From an uncultured Paracoccaceae bacterium (GTDB taxonomy: Bacteria > Pseudomonadota > Alphaproteobacteria > Rhodobacterales > Rhodobacteraceae), in the NCBI GenBank assembly GCA_958439195.1, contig OY288161.1, positions 58,435 to 122,434 on the forward strand: a DNA stretch of 64,000 nucleotides, written 5' to 3'. How positions within the stretch are numbered: the first letter of the stretch is position 1; each line of letters begins with the position of its first letter. Both the position numbers and the translations under genes were made by a program. Positions 22,629-31,695 of this stretch are shown in pieces. The notes beneath the pieces are model-generated. The model was not told the DNA's origin, searched no databases, and worked only from the letters and a program-made list of their open reading frames with translations.

Positions 22629-23717
22629 ATGACGGATGATCTTCCGGCCATCCGCCGCACCCTTGGCCTTATCCTACTGGTTTTGCTGGTGATGGGGCTG
22701 TATTTCGCCAAGGATGTCATCCTGCCCCTGCTGATGGGCACCCTTCTGGCACTGACGTTAAGCCCGCTTGTGCGCAGCCTGCAACGCTTCGGCCTTGCGC
22801 CGGTAGTCACGGCCACGGCGTTGATCGCTGCGGTGGGGATTTTCTTGGCAGGGGCGGCGCTGTTGTTAAGCGGTCCGATTTCGGTCTGGCTGGATGATGC
22901 GCCACGCCTTGGGGCAGAGTTGCGGGCAAAGTTGCAGGGCTTTGCTGCGTCGCTGCAAATCGTGCAGCAGGCGTCAAAGCAGGTGGAGGACATCACCAAC
23001 GGCGTGGCCGATCCGAATGTGCAGCGCGTGGCGATGGAATCCCCCGGCCTTTTGACAATGGCGGTCAGCAATGTTGCATCGGTTCTGGCGACGGCGGTGG
23101 TGACGCTGGTTCTGGCGCTGTTTCTGCTGGCGTCGGGGGATCTGTTCTATGTGAAACTGATCGACGCCTTTCCCCGCTTTGGTGACAAGAAACGCGCCTT
23201 GCGGATCGTCTATGGGATCGAACGCAGCGTATCGCGCTATCTGGCGGTGGTGACTGTCATCAACGCGGTTCTGGGCGTGGTGGTGGGGCTGGGCATGTGG
23301 GCCGTCGGGATGCCGCAGCCCGTTGTATGGGCGGTGATGACCTTTGTGGTGAACTTTCTGCCCTATATCGGCCCGCTCTTTGGTGCGGGGCTGGTGACGG
23401 CGGTGGCGATTGTCAGTTTTGACAGCCTTGGTCAGGCGGCGCTGGCCCCGATCGTCTATCTGACGGCCACGACGATCGAAGGGCAATTCGTGACGCCGGT
23501 GCTGCTGGGGCGGCATCTGGAGCTGAATACTGTGTCGGTCTTTGTGACAGTGGTGTTCTGGGCCTGGCTGTGGGGGATTGCCGGGGCCTTGATGGCGGTG
23601 CCATTCCTGGTCTGTCTGAAGGTGATCTGCGACCATGTCGAGGCGCTGGGAACGCTGGGCAATTTTCTGGGGGCGGCCGCCCCGGTGGCCGAGCCCGCCC
23701 CGGCAAGTCAGACCTGA
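22629..23717 (+). CDS. AI-2E-family transporter (PerM-like)
   Basis: This 362-residue polytopic membrane protein has about eight hydrophobic segments and the family core FVVNFLPYIGPLFGAG (about 237-252). The later TTIEGQFVTPVLLGRHLELNT part (about 280, key residues GQFVTP and GRHLELN) is also typical. Family members include an autoinducer-2 exporter and sodium/proton-type carriers, so the substrate is open. The ATG at 22629 was chosen over an upstream frame with poor sequence character. The upstream EcfG-type promoter suggests stress induction. Confidence 0.85.
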   Translation: MTDDLPAIRRTLGLILLVLLVMGLYFAKDVILPLLMGTLLALTLSPLVRSLQRFGLAPVVTATALIAAVGIFLAGAALLLSGPISVWLDDAPRLGAELRAKLQGFAASLQIVQQASKQVEDITNGVADPNVQRVAMESPGLLTMAVSNVASVLATAVVTLVLALFLLASGDLFYVKLIDAFPRFGDKKRALRIVYGIERSVSRYLAVVTVINAVLGVVVGLGMWAVGMPQPVVWAVMTFVVNFLPYIGPLFGAGLVTAVAIVSFDSLGQAALAPIVYLTATTIEGQFVTPVLLGRHLELNTVSVFVTVVFWAWLWGIAGALMAVPFLVCLKVICDHVEALGTLGNFLGAAAPVAEPAPASQT

Positions 23718-23743
23718 GGGGTTGCAATTTGATTTGATGACAT

Positions 23744-23773
23744 CCACATACCATCCACACAGATGGTATGTGG
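23744..23773. promoter_or_regulatory. Perfect 12-bp inverted repeat before the CopG-type gene
   Basis: CCACATACCATC (23744-23755), spacer CACACA and GATGGTATGTGG (23762-23773) form a perfect inverted repeat ending at the ribosome site of the regulator gene (ATG at 23781). It is the likely autoregulatory operator; as RNA it would be a stable hairpin masking the ribosome site. Confidence 0.65.
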
Positions 23774-23780
23774 AGTTTTC

Positions 23781-24209
23781 ATGCCCAGATCAGCACAGCC
23801 TTCTGCCGGCATCCCGGCCAGACCGCCGGAATCGGAAAAGATCACCATCAACCTTGGCTTTGTCGATCTGGGGCAGATCGACCTGCTGGTGCGCGAGGGG
23901 TTCTATTCCAACCGCAGCGATTTCATCCGCACCGCCATCCGCAACCAGATTGACCGCCATGCCGATACCGTGCGGCAAGTGGTGACGCGCAAAAGCGTGC
24001 ATCTGGGCCTGCGCCATATCACGCGGGCGGAACTGGAGGCGGCGCAGGCGGCGGGTGAACGGCTGGACCTGCGGGTTCTGGGGTTGGCCGTGATCGCGCC
24101 GGACATCGCCGCCGATCTGGCGCGCGACACGATTGAAAGCCTGACAATCCTTGGTGCGTTGCATGCCGAGGACGCGGTCAAGGCGGCCTTGGCCGACAGG
24201 ATCGTCTGA
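23781..24209 (+). CDS. CopG/ribbon-helix-helix family regulator
   Basis: The 142-residue protein has an N-terminal beta strand and helix pair, KITINLGFVDLGQIDLLV then GFYSNRSDFIRTAIRNQI (about 26-62), typical of ribbon-helix-helix DNA-binding proteins. A C-terminal region of unknown fold follows (about 70-142). The start at 23781 is preferred over an ATG 18 bp earlier because GGAG (23772-23775) fits it. The strong palindrome upstream suggests autoregulation. The esterase gene begins 32 bp downstream and is probably co-transcribed, so this may be its regulator. Confidence 0.75.
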   Translation: MPRSAQPSAGIPARPPESEKITINLGFVDLGQIDLLVREGFYSNRSDFIRTAIRNQIDRHADTVRQVVTRKSVHLGLRHITRAELEAAQAAGERLDLRVLGLAVIAPDIAADLARDTIESLTILGALHAEDAVKAALADRIV

Positions 24210-24241
24210 CCCGCGCCGATTTTAGATAAGGAATATCCGAC

Positions 24242-25468
24242 ATGACCACCTCCTTGCAGCGCGGCATGGCCAAGGCCACCGAATTGACCCGCGCCGGACG
24301 GTTGCAAGAGGCGACGGCCCTGATCCAGAGCCTGTTGCGGGGCAATGGCGCAGCGACCGATGCCGCACCCGACACACAGTTTGCCCCAAAGGCCATCGCA
24401 TCCGGCGATGTGATCGACGGGTCGTTTACCCGGATTGACGATGCCGCCGGGCAACCATCCCCGCCTGCTGGCCCAAATGACGGCCCAAATGGTGGCCCGC
24501 AACCAAGGCCACCACGCAAAAAACACGCTGCAAAGGCCAGGACGGCCCTGTCCGAAACGCTGCGCAAGATCGCGGCGGGCGGGATGCCGGCACATGGGGC
24601 GCTGGCCAGCGCCGCGCCTGTGGCACCGGGGGCGGCCTTTCTGTCGCTGACGCACAGCACGCCGCAGGGTCGCCGCGATTATCGGCTTTATGTGCCGGCC
24701 CAACGGCCTGACGGCCCCCTGCCGCTGATCGTGATGCTGCATGGCTGCACCCAATCGCCCGAGGATTTCGCCATCGGCACCGGAATGAATGCGCTGGCCG
24801 AGGAGTTCGGCTGCCTCATCGCCTATCCGGCCCAGCCGACGGGGGCCAATGCGCAGAAATGCTGGAACTGGTTTCGGCCCGAAGATCAGGCGCGCGGTGG
24901 GGGGGAACCTGCGCTGATTGCCGGTCTGGTGCGCGACATCCAGTCCGCGCATCCCACTGATCCGGCGCGCACCTATATTGCCGGATTGTCCGCCGGGGGG
25001 GCGGCGGCGGCGCTGGTGGCGGCGGCCTATCCCGATGTCTTTGCTGCCGTGGGCGTCCATTCCGGCCTACCCGCGCAGGGTGCGCGCGACATCGCCACGG
25101 CCTTTGCCGCCATGCGGGGTGGCACAACTGGCCTACCGCACCGCACCGCCCTGCCGACCATCGTCTTTCACGGCCTGGCCGACAGCACGGTGCATCCCGA
25201 TAATGGCAGCGCCTGCCTTGCCCAGGCGCTGCCCGCCATGCCCGGCCTGCGGCGCAGCACGCGGCACGACGCCCCAAAGGGCAAGCGGCCACATCGCGTG
25301 ACAGAACACCGCCACGCCGATGGCCGCAGCTTTGCCGAACATTGGGAAATTGACGGCGCGGGACATGCCTGGGCGGGCGGTCATCCGGGCGGCAGCTTTA
25401 CCGATCCCGCGGGGCCGGATGCATCGGCCCAGATGCTGCGGTTCTTCTTGCAGCATCGGCTGGCATGA
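24242..25468 (+). CDS. Polyhydroxybutyrate-depolymerase-like esterase
   Basis: This 408-residue alpha/beta hydrolase belongs to the PHB depolymerase/LpqC esterase group. It shows the oxyanion segment VMLHGCTQSPEDF (about 163-175), the lipase box GLSAGGAAA (about 248) with nucleophile serine, the acid in FHGLADSTVHPDN (about 311), and the catalytic histidine in GAGHAWAGG (about 376). No signal peptide is seen; the first 110 residues are a proline-rich linker with a 12-bp duplicated DNA segment (24470-24493). It may act on stored polyester or short esters in the cell. Confidence 0.82.
   Translation: MTTSLQRGMAKATELTRAGRLQEATALIQSLLRGNGAATDAAPDTQFAPKAIASGDVIDGSFTRIDDAAGQPSPPAGPNDGPNGGPQPRPPRKKHAAKARTALSETLRKIAAGGMPAHGALASAAPVAPGAAFLSLTHSTPQGRRDYRLYVPAQRPDGPLPLIVMLHGCTQSPEDFAIGTGMNALAEEFGCLIAYPAQPTGANAQKCWNWFRPEDQARGGGEPALIAGLVRDIQSAHPTDPARTYIAGLSAGGAAAALVAAAYPDVFAAVGVHSGLPAQGARDIATAFAAMRGGTTGLPHRTALPTIVFHGLADSTVHPDNGSACLAQALPAMPGLRRSTRHDAPKGKRPHRVTEHRHADGRSFAEHWEIDGAGHAWAGGHPGGSFTDPAGPDASAQMLRFFLQHRLA
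24470..24493 (+). repeat. 12-bp duplication in the esterase linker
   Basis: GGCCCAAATGAC is followed by GGCCCAAATGGT, encoding GPNDGPNG in the proline-rich linker. Confidence 0.7.
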
Positions 25469-25488
25469 GGCGGCGGGGAAATACCCGG

Positions 25489-26412
25489 TCAGGCCGCGCG
25501 GGCCGATGACGGAAAGACCAGCGGTTCCGCCACCGGGCGGGTTTGCAACAGGTCGATCACCTGTGCATCGGTCAGATCATCGGCGATCCGGTCCGACCAG
25601 ACCCGGAACAGCGTCAGCTTGTGCCCCCCGAAGGACGTGATCATCGCCACATCCGATGCATCCGAACCCCGCACCATCAGCACGCGGCCCCGGCGCGGCG
25701 TATTGTAGCGCGCGTCGAACGTGTGCCAGCGATGATCAAGATATACCTCGAACCAGGCGCAGAAATCGCCGGGACCGGAATAGGGAATGCCGATATCGCC
25801 AAGATAGCCGCTGGCATAGCGGGCCGGGATGTTCATTGCGCGGCACAGCGCGATGGCCAGATGCGCGAAATCGCGGCAAACGCCGGTCTTTTCGCGGAAC
25901 ACCTCGGATGCTGTCTTGCTGGCACGGCCGAACTGATAGCCAAAGGTGACGTGCCGATGCACGAATTCCGTGATCGCCTGCACCCTGCCCCAACCTTCGG
26001 GAAAGCCCGCAAACAGCGTCCACGCCTGTTGCAGCAGATTGTCGCTGTCGCAATAGCGGCTGGGGATCAGGTGTTGCAGCACGGCATCCGGCAGATCCTG
26101 AATCGCATGTTGCCGTGCAAAGGGGGTTTGCGGATCGGGAAGGCCGTCGATTTCGATCACGAAATCGGTCCACAGTCGCGCCGCCCCGGTGGGCGCGACG
26201 ATCCGGGTGATCGCATTGTCGAACCGGTCCAGATAGCGGTGGGTCGGTGTATCCGGCACCACACGCACGTGATCCTGTCCGATCACGCGCCCGCCACCCT
26301 CGCCCGGACCTGCATCGCAATGACCCGCGTCACCATGCGCCGACAGTGCCAAAAGCATCGGCACCGGCATGGGGCTTTCCAGCTCGATCTCGAACCCGCA
26401 GCGGATCAGCAT
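25489..26412 (-). CDS. Transglutaminase-like cysteine peptidase family protein
   Basis: This 307-residue protein has the transglutaminase-core triad: cysteine in EKTGVCRDFAHLAIALCR (about 171-188), histidine in YLDHRWHTFDARYN (about 223-236) and the aspartate of HTFDAR. The N-terminal MLIRCGFEIELES is the usual beta domain start, so the ATG at 26412 is preferred. Bacterial members are mostly cytoplasmic peptidases or amidases of unknown substrate. It is convergent with the esterase gene. Confidence 0.82.
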   Translation of the reverse strand: MLIRCGFEIELESPMPVPMLLALSAHGDAGHCDAGPGEGGGRVIGQDHVRVVPDTPTHRYLDRFDNAITRIVAPTGAARLWTDFVIEIDGLPDPQTPFARQHAIQDLPDAVLQHLIPSRYCDSDNLLQQAWTLFAGFPEGWGRVQAITEFVHRHVTFGYQFGRASKTASEVFREKTGVCRDFAHLAIALCRAMNIPARYASGYLGDIGIPYSGPGDFCAWFEVYLDHRWHTFDARYNTPRRGRVLMVRGSDASDVAMITSFGGHKLTLFRVWSDRIADDLTDAQVIDLLQTRPVAEPLVFPSSARAA

Positions 26413-26598
26413 GTTTCCGGCCCTGTCATGATTGCCCCACCCTTCCCCATCTATACGCATATCCAAACGCGGGATGACATGTTTGCGTTCCCCCGCCGGC
26501 CCGAACGGGGGCATTGCGCGGGGGATTGCCTGCGATTTGGGCGAAAAGCGGGAAAGGGTGCGCGCATCGGGGGCGGTGATGGCGCGTGGCGGGCGTGT

Positions 26599-27066
26599 TC
26601 AGGGGCTGACGTCGTCGTCAAACCCGCGCGGCACGCGGCGGGACGGATCGCCCTGCAACCCCGCCTCGGCCATCAGATCGGCGGCCATCCCATCGGCGTT
26701 CGGCCCTGCGGCCAGGATCTGTTGCCAGATGTCGCGCACGGCGGGGGCGATGCGCGGCTCTGTCACCGCGCGCGCGGTGTGCAGCCAGACCGTCAGCCCA
26801 TCGCTGCTGTCATAGGCGCGGGCCTTTCGCAAAGCGGCGATCCGCGTGGTGGCCGCCGATACGAACCGTGTCACGGCGGCGGGTTTCCAACCCATTAGAT
26901 CGTGCAGGTCCAACCCATCGGCCAGATAGGACACCTGCCAGAACCGCGCGGCGGCGGCGTGGCTGTCGCGGATATGCGGCTTGGTCGATGCCAGCTTGTC
27001 TGCCATCGCCCGTGCCTCATCCACCAAGGCGGCGATGGCCTTTTCCTGCTTCCAGTCGCTGAACAT
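26599..27066 (-). CDS. Hypothetical protein, 155 residues
   Basis: The protein MFSDWKQEKAIAALV... is mostly alpha-helical, with tryptophans at WKQ, WQVSYLADGLDLHDLMGW and WQQILAAGP. It has no signal peptide or membrane segment. Codon usage matches its neighbours. I do not recognise a family, but the compact, charge-balanced composition supports a real gene. The start at 27066 was chosen over an ATG 36 bp upstream. Confidence 0.6.
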   Translation of the reverse strand: MFSDWKQEKAIAALVDEARAMADKLASTKPHIRDSHAAAARFWQVSYLADGLDLHDLMGWKPAAVTRFVSAATTRIAALRKARAYDSSDGLTVWLHTARAVTEPRIAPAVRDIWQQILAAGPNADGMAADLMAEAGLQGDPSRRVPRGFDDDVSP

Positions 27067-27239
27067 CCTTGCTCCTTGCTGCGTGGCATCCTGTGCGGCC
27101 ATGCCCTTGGCACGGCAGCAGACGGGCCGCTTTGCGGGCGTCCACGCCTATAGCCCTGACCACCCCGCAAGGCCAGTAAGGATCAGGCGTGGCATCGCCG
27201 GGTTTGGTCCGGTGGTGTGGCCCGCCCCAAGGGCAGGGT

Positions 27240-28073
27240 TCAATGCATTGCGGCCTTTGCCGATGGACCGTCCAGCAGTTTATGGACAAGACCCACCTGC
27301 CCGGTCACACCCGCCTTGGCATAGATGTTGCGCAGGTGCGACCTGACGGTGCTTTCCGCGATGCCAAAGGCCGAAACGATGTCAGTCGCGGCAAGCCCGT
27401 CGCGGATCAGGTTGCAGATACGCAATTCCGTCGCCGTCAAGTGCCAGGGGTTCGCGCTGGAAAGCGCGGTTGAAACGGGGGCTTGGTCCATGTCCAGACG
27501 CCGCGTGACGGCGGGTGCATTGGTCATCAGCCGTGCGATACGCCCGGCCGGGCGGCGGTTCCAGGCAAAGGCGATGGCCTGGGCCAGACCTTCAAGCTGG
27601 TCCTGATCGCGGCGGTCAAGACGGCGGGTCAGATGAAATTCCAGCAGGTCGACAGATCCGGCATTCTGCCCCAGCACCACAAGAACCACATCGGCAATCG
27701 CGCGCTGCGCAAGCCAGCGTTGCTGTTCCGGCTCCAGCCGGTCTGCCTCGGCCCGGCTTGGATCGTGCAGAAACCACAAACTGCCCGCCCGTGCGCGATG
27801 CGCGGGGATGGTGATCAGGTCAAGGCCAAGCGGTTGTGTCAGGGGAAAAGCCCCGACGGCGGCCTTGCAATCATAGGACGACAGAATCCGGTGTTTCCCG
27901 GTTTCGGCATTGGCGCGGATCAGAACCGCGGATTCCGCCCGCGCACAGCGCGACAGGCTGGTGATCGCCGCGCGCAGATCGCCCGCGCCGTGCAGGCATT
28001 CGGTCCAAAGGATCGCAGCTTCGGTCAGCGTGGCCGGGGCAGAAACTGGCGTGGCTGAGAGCGGTCGTGGCAT
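27240..28073 (-). CDS. LuxR-type transcriptional regulator
   Basis: This 277-residue protein ends in a LuxR/FixJ helix-turn-helix: LTATELRICNLIRDGLAATDIV to IAESTVRSHLRNIYAKAGV (about 212-255). The first 200 residues form an unassigned sensor-like region without autoinducer-domain or receiver hallmarks. It is transcribed divergently from the Tad pilus operon, and an A/T-rich palindrome (28097-28108) lies 24 bp upstream of its start, so control of pilus genes or of itself is plausible. Confidence 0.8.
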   Translation of the reverse strand: MPRPLSATPVSAPATLTEAAILWTECLHGAGDLRAAITSLSRCARAESAVLIRANAETGKHRILSSYDCKAAVGAFPLTQPLGLDLITIPAHRARAGSLWFLHDPSRAEADRLEPEQQRWLAQRAIADVVLVVLGQNAGSVDLLEFHLTRRLDRRDQDQLEGLAQAIAFAWNRRPAGRIARLMTNAPAVTRRLDMDQAPVSTALSSANPWHLTATELRICNLIRDGLAATDIVSAFGIAESTVRSHLRNIYAKAGVTGQVGLVHKLLDGPSAKAAMH

Positions 28074-28500
28074 GGCAGCACCCGATCGTTCGTGGCTAAA
28101 TTAATTTATGTTAACGAACCTAGGGGATGTCGCTGGACGCCCAAAGAACTTTCGATTTTTCGGGACTTTTGTCCAAGGCTGCGGAAACCAATGCTGGCGC
28201 GGAACGTGTATTCTCCACGTTTCTGCCATAGTTCTGCCACCAATGGTTGTTGGTATGAGGATCAGGCTGCGAATCGGTATTACGTAGAGTCCGATTTTCG
28301 CCACGCGATTTCGCACACGCACAACCGTGGCGTGATGTGTATGGCGCATGCACACAACCCTGCATCGTTGTTCTTCAGAGGTTCAGACGATCCAACCGGC
28401 CTGACCGATCCCCTATCATGTGCTTATTCCGGCGCTCTGCCCGTCGGGGTAACGGCGTGATCGGCGCCGTTCCATTGCAACCTGAATATGGAAACGGATC
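28074..28500. promoter_or_regulatory. Divergent control region between the LuxR-type gene and flp
   Basis: This region is clearly more A/T-rich than its surroundings and has no convincing gene. It contains the perfect palindrome TAAATTAATTTA (28097-28108), flanked by an inverted pair GTTCGT (28088-28093) and ACGAAC (28114-28119). The promoter for the pilus operon should lie in its right half. I see no clear sigma-54 site. Confidence 0.5.
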
Positions 28501-28692
28501 ATGAAGAATATGCTCAAGGCCTTCTGGAAAGACGAAGACGGCGCAGCCCTCGTGGAATACGGCGTCGCGCTGCTGGTGGTTATCCTCGTGGGGACCACGG
28601 CGCTGATTACGTTGGCGAACGATACTGGAACTCTTTTTACAGAGGCGTCCGAAGCTACCACCGACGTTGTCGGCGAAATTCCGGCGGACTGA
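28501..28692 (+). CDS. flp: Flp-type IVb pilin
   Basis: The 63-residue prepilin has a short charged leader ending in glycine, then AALVEYGVALLVVILVG. Cleavage after Gly14 would leave glutamate at +5 and tyrosine at +6, the Flp signature. The hydrophobic helix (about 15-40) assembles the pilus core. It is the first gene of the Tad locus, has its own leader region, and is usually the most strongly expressed gene of such operons. Confidence 0.92.
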   Translation: MKNMLKAFWKDEDGAALVEYGVALLVVILVGTTALITLANDTGTLFTEASEATTDVVGEIPAD

Positions 28693-28779
28693 TCGACACC
28701 AGGGTCGTCCATTACATTATGCGGACTCTCGATCCACTGCGATCCGAGAGTCTGCAAACTTCAATTGTGGGAGCATGAC

Positions 28780-29634
28780 ATGCGCCTAAGCTCAATTCTT
28801 GTTGCCTTAGTGGGCCTCGGAGTTGCCGCCGGATCGGCGCAACTCGCCCGTGATCTGCTTGTCGCTCCTGCTGCTACGGCCAGTTCGGACAAGCCCGAAC
28901 TCGTGACCATCGTGACCACCTCCCGCGAAATCAATCGCGGCGACGTGCTACAAGAACAGCACTTTACCACGCAAGTCTGGCCGCGTTCGGCGCTGCCTGT
29001 GGATGCGTTTACCGAACTCGCTGCGCTTCTTCCCCCGCCTGACGGCAAGCCGCGCCGTGCCTTGCGGTCTATGGTGGCGGGTGAGGTGGTTCTGGCCTCC
29101 AAGGTTTCCGACTTTGGCGAGAAGGTCACCATCGTCCAATCCATCACCCCCGGTGCGCGGGCGATGTCGATCAAGGTGGATGCCGTCACCGCCGTGGGTG
29201 GCTTGGTCACGCCCGGCGATTTCGTCGACATCCTGCTGACGCGCGGCGCGGATGACACGCTGGTCACCGACACCATCATGCGCAAGGTCAAGGTTCTGGC
29301 CGTTGACCAAAGCTCTGACGAATTGAACGAAGCGCCGGAAGTGGCGGCCACCGTCACGGTCGAGGTGACCCCGGAGGAAGGCCAGGTTCTTGCCCTGGCG
29401 CAGCGGGCCGGCGCGCTTAGCCTGGCGCTGCGAACCCCTGACACCGCCGAAGGCCCGCCGATTGACCGGCTGCGCCTGAGCGATCTGGTGCCGGAACAGG
29501 CCCCGCCGCCGCCCGAACCCGAAGTTGCCGAACCGGCCCCGGTTGTTGCCGTGGCCCCTGCCCCACCGCCGCGCAAGACGGTTGTGATCCGGCGCGGCAC
29601 CGATGCCGAGGAAGAGATCACCCTGCGCAACTGA
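28780..29634 (+). CDS. cpaB: Tad pilus assembly protein CpaB/RcpC
   Basis: This 284-residue protein has an N-terminal membrane anchor (about 3-25) and a SAF domain (EINRGDVLQEQHFTTQVWP, about 49-67; ITPGARAMSIKVDAVTAVGGLVTPGDFVDI, about 126-155, key block VTPGDFVDIL). CpaB works in the periplasm with the outer-membrane secretin. In this locus no secretin gene follows it, although cpaC usually does. The C-terminal 50 residues are proline-rich. The ATG at 28780 follows GGGAG. Confidence 0.9.
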   Translation: MRLSSILVALVGLGVAAGSAQLARDLLVAPAATASSDKPELVTIVTTSREINRGDVLQEQHFTTQVWPRSALPVDAFTELAALLPPPDGKPRRALRSMVAGEVVLASKVSDFGEKVTIVQSITPGARAMSIKVDAVTAVGGLVTPGDFVDILLTRGADDTLVTDTIMRKVKVLAVDQSSDELNEAPEVAATVTVEVTPEEGQVLALAQRAGALSLALRTPDTAEGPPIDRLRLSDLVPEQAPPPPEPEVAEPAPVVAVAPAPPPRKTVVIRRGTDAEEEITLRN

Positions 29635-29686
29635 CGCTTTTTCACCCCGCCCCACATCCCCAAGCCAACCCAGAGGTGTAACCGCC

Positions 29687-31192
29687 ATGTCCCGCCTGCG
29701 CCCCCCCTTTGCCCAGATGCCAGGCAGCCTGCGCCGCTTTGCTGCGGATGAGGCGGGTGCCGTTCTGGTGCTGTGGGGCATGTTCCTGGCGGTGGCCTTT
29801 GGCTTTCTGGCGCTGGCGGTGGATTTCGGGCGGATGGCCAGCACGCAAAGCGAAATGCAATCCTATGCCGATCAGGTGGCGCTTGCCGCGGCGGGCGAGT
29901 TGGACCGGCGCGATACCGCGATCAGCCGCGCCACGGTTGCGGCGCAGCGCCTGATCAGTGACTGGCAAACCTATGCCGCAGGCGACCGTGTCCTGTCGGG
30001 GGCGGCGGATTTCCAACTGACCTTCCTGACAAACCTGCCCGCGAATGACACGGCGGCGCTGACCGCCACCACGACCGACCCACGTCTGGCCCGCTATGTG
30101 CGGGTGACGGTGACAACGGCGACAGTGCCAACCCCCTTTGCTGCAGTGGCCTCTACCCTGAATGGTGGCGCGGTTACGTCGGATGTCGAAGTGGCGGCAA
30201 CTGCAACCGCCGGTCCCGCCGCTTATGCCTGCGATGTCACGCCGCTGATGTTCTGCGTGCCGCCGGGATGGCAGGCCGACCAGAACAAGGGGGATCAGAT
30301 CACCCTGCGTTCAGGTGGCAACGGTGCCGCCTGGGGACCGGGAAATTTCGGATTTCTTGATCCGTCCAGCCTGCCCACGGATTCTGCGGGGCCGTGCAAG
30401 GGGTTGAATGGCGCCAGTCTTTATACCTGCCTCGTTGGCGCAGAACGTGCCGTGACCGCCTGCATCCGCACCGATCAGGGCGTCAACACCCTGACCGGCC
30501 AGCGGGTTGGCCTGGCCGAAGCGTTCAACATGCGGTTCGACCATTTCGACGGGGATCTGAAGAAGTTCCAGGATGACCCGGCCTACCGCCCCGCGCCGAA
30601 CACCGTGCAGGGCACGCTGCCCAAATCAGTGAAGAACGGCAACAAGGAGTCGCGCCCAAGCTGCCGGGGCAACAACGCCGAACCATCGGATGTCATCGCC
30701 CTGCCGCGCGACACCTGTATTGCGGCGGGCACCTGCGGTCGCTTTGGCAACGGCAACTGGAACAGGGCCAATTATGTGGCCAGAAATCACAACGGCACCT
30801 ATCCGCTTGGGACCGATGCCACCAGCACCCGGTATCAGATGTATCTGGCCGAGATTGCAGAAGCCAAAAAGCGCAGCGCCCCCAACAACGTCCCGCTGCC
30901 CGGCAAGCTGGAAACCGGCGCGCCGCAATGCCACAAACTTGGCCCAACCGCCGACCCGGATCGGCGCACCGTGGTGGCCGCCGCGATCGACTGTGCGGCA
31001 AACGACATCCGCGGCAACACCAGCAACGTGATCCCGCTGGAATATGTCCAGCTTTTCATGACCGAACCCGTCGCATCGCCGGGTGGCGGCGAGGATGCCG
31101 AAATCATGGTCGAAGTCATTCGCAGCGCAGGGGGCTTTGGCTCTGGTGCGACGGTGGGTGTCTACCGCGAAATCGTTCAACTGTATCGGTGA
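29687..31192 (+). CDS. TadG-like pilus assembly protein
   Basis: This 501-residue protein has a pseudopilin-like N-terminus with DEAG/AVLVLWGMFLAVAFGFLALAVDFGR (about 25-55; key residues Gly-Ala-Val and the helix). This is the Tad/TadG N-terminal domain, followed by a large periplasmic part with several cysteines. TadG-like proteins anchor or stabilise the pilus machine. It follows cpaB by 52 bp, in the place where cpaC/rcpA is often found in other genomes. Confidence 0.8.
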   Translation: MSRLRPPFAQMPGSLRRFAADEAGAVLVLWGMFLAVAFGFLALAVDFGRMASTQSEMQSYADQVALAAAGELDRRDTAISRATVAAQRLISDWQTYAAGDRVLSGAADFQLTFLTNLPANDTAALTATTTDPRLARYVRVTVTTATVPTPFAAVASTLNGGAVTSDVEVAATATAGPAAYACDVTPLMFCVPPGWQADQNKGDQITLRSGGNGAAWGPGNFGFLDPSSLPTDSAGPCKGLNGASLYTCLVGAERAVTACIRTDQGVNTLTGQRVGLAEAFNMRFDHFDGDLKKFQDDPAYRPAPNTVQGTLPKSVKNGNKESRPSCRGNNAEPSDVIALPRDTCIAAGTCGRFGNGNWNRANYVARNHNGTYPLGTDATSTRYQMYLAEIAEAKKRSAPNNVPLPGKLETGAPQCHKLGPTADPDRRTVVAAAIDCAANDIRGNTSNVIPLEYVQLFMTEPVASPGGGEDAEIMVEVIRSAGGFGSGATVGVYREIVQLYR

Positions 31193-31197
31193 CCGGC

Positions 31198-31695
31198 ATG
31201 GCATTTCACCCCCTTATCCGCCGCTTTGTGACAGACCGGTCGGGCGCTGCGCTGGTGGAATTCGCGCTGGCGCTGCCGCTGATGATTTTGGTCAGCTTCA
31301 TCAGCATCGATGGGCTGCGGCTGATGTGGTCCTATCAGGCGGCGACCGCCGGGGTGCATGAGGCGACACGCTATCTGGCGCGGGTTGCGCCGGGGGATAT
31401 CTGCGAAACCGGCGGGACGCTGACCAGCTTTGACGCGACGCTGTTCACCATCGTCGATGGGGCCGGCAGCGGGCAAAGCGTGTTCAGCCGCGATGCCGAA
31501 TTGATGGGGGTCACGACCAGCCTGGCCTGTGTGACGGATGCCGGATTGCGGCAGGCACGGGTGCCTGTGGTGACGGTATCGGCCGATTTGCAGATGTTTC
31601 TGCCCCTGCATCAGGTGTTTTCCCGGCTGGCCGGGCCGAATGCCGGCATCTTCACGGCCCGGATCGAAGAACAGGCAAGGGTGTATGGGCTATGA
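31198..31695 (+). CDS. tadE: TadE-family pseudopilin
   Basis: The 165-residue protein has the prepilin-like DRSG/AALVEFALALPLMILVSF segment (about 13-34) with glutamate at +5, then a periplasmic domain with cysteines near 66 and 103. TadE/TadF proteins are processed like pilins and are needed for Flp assembly. Its stop overlaps the next TadE-like start (ATGA, 31692-31695). Confidence 0.85.
   Translation: MAFHPLIRRFVTDRSGAALVEFALALPLMILVSFISIDGLRLMWSYQAATAGVHEATRYLARVAPGDICETGGTLTSFDATLFTIVDGAGSGQSVFSRDAELMGVTTSLACVTDAGLRQARVPVVTVSADLQMFLPLHQVFSRLAGPNAGIFTARIEEQARVYGL

Noticed and set aside
28092..28460. A 122-codon plus-strand frame before flp
   Set aside because: It starts with GTG in an A/T-rich control region, has no ribosome site and no family resemblance. 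The palindrome and promoter role explain the region better.
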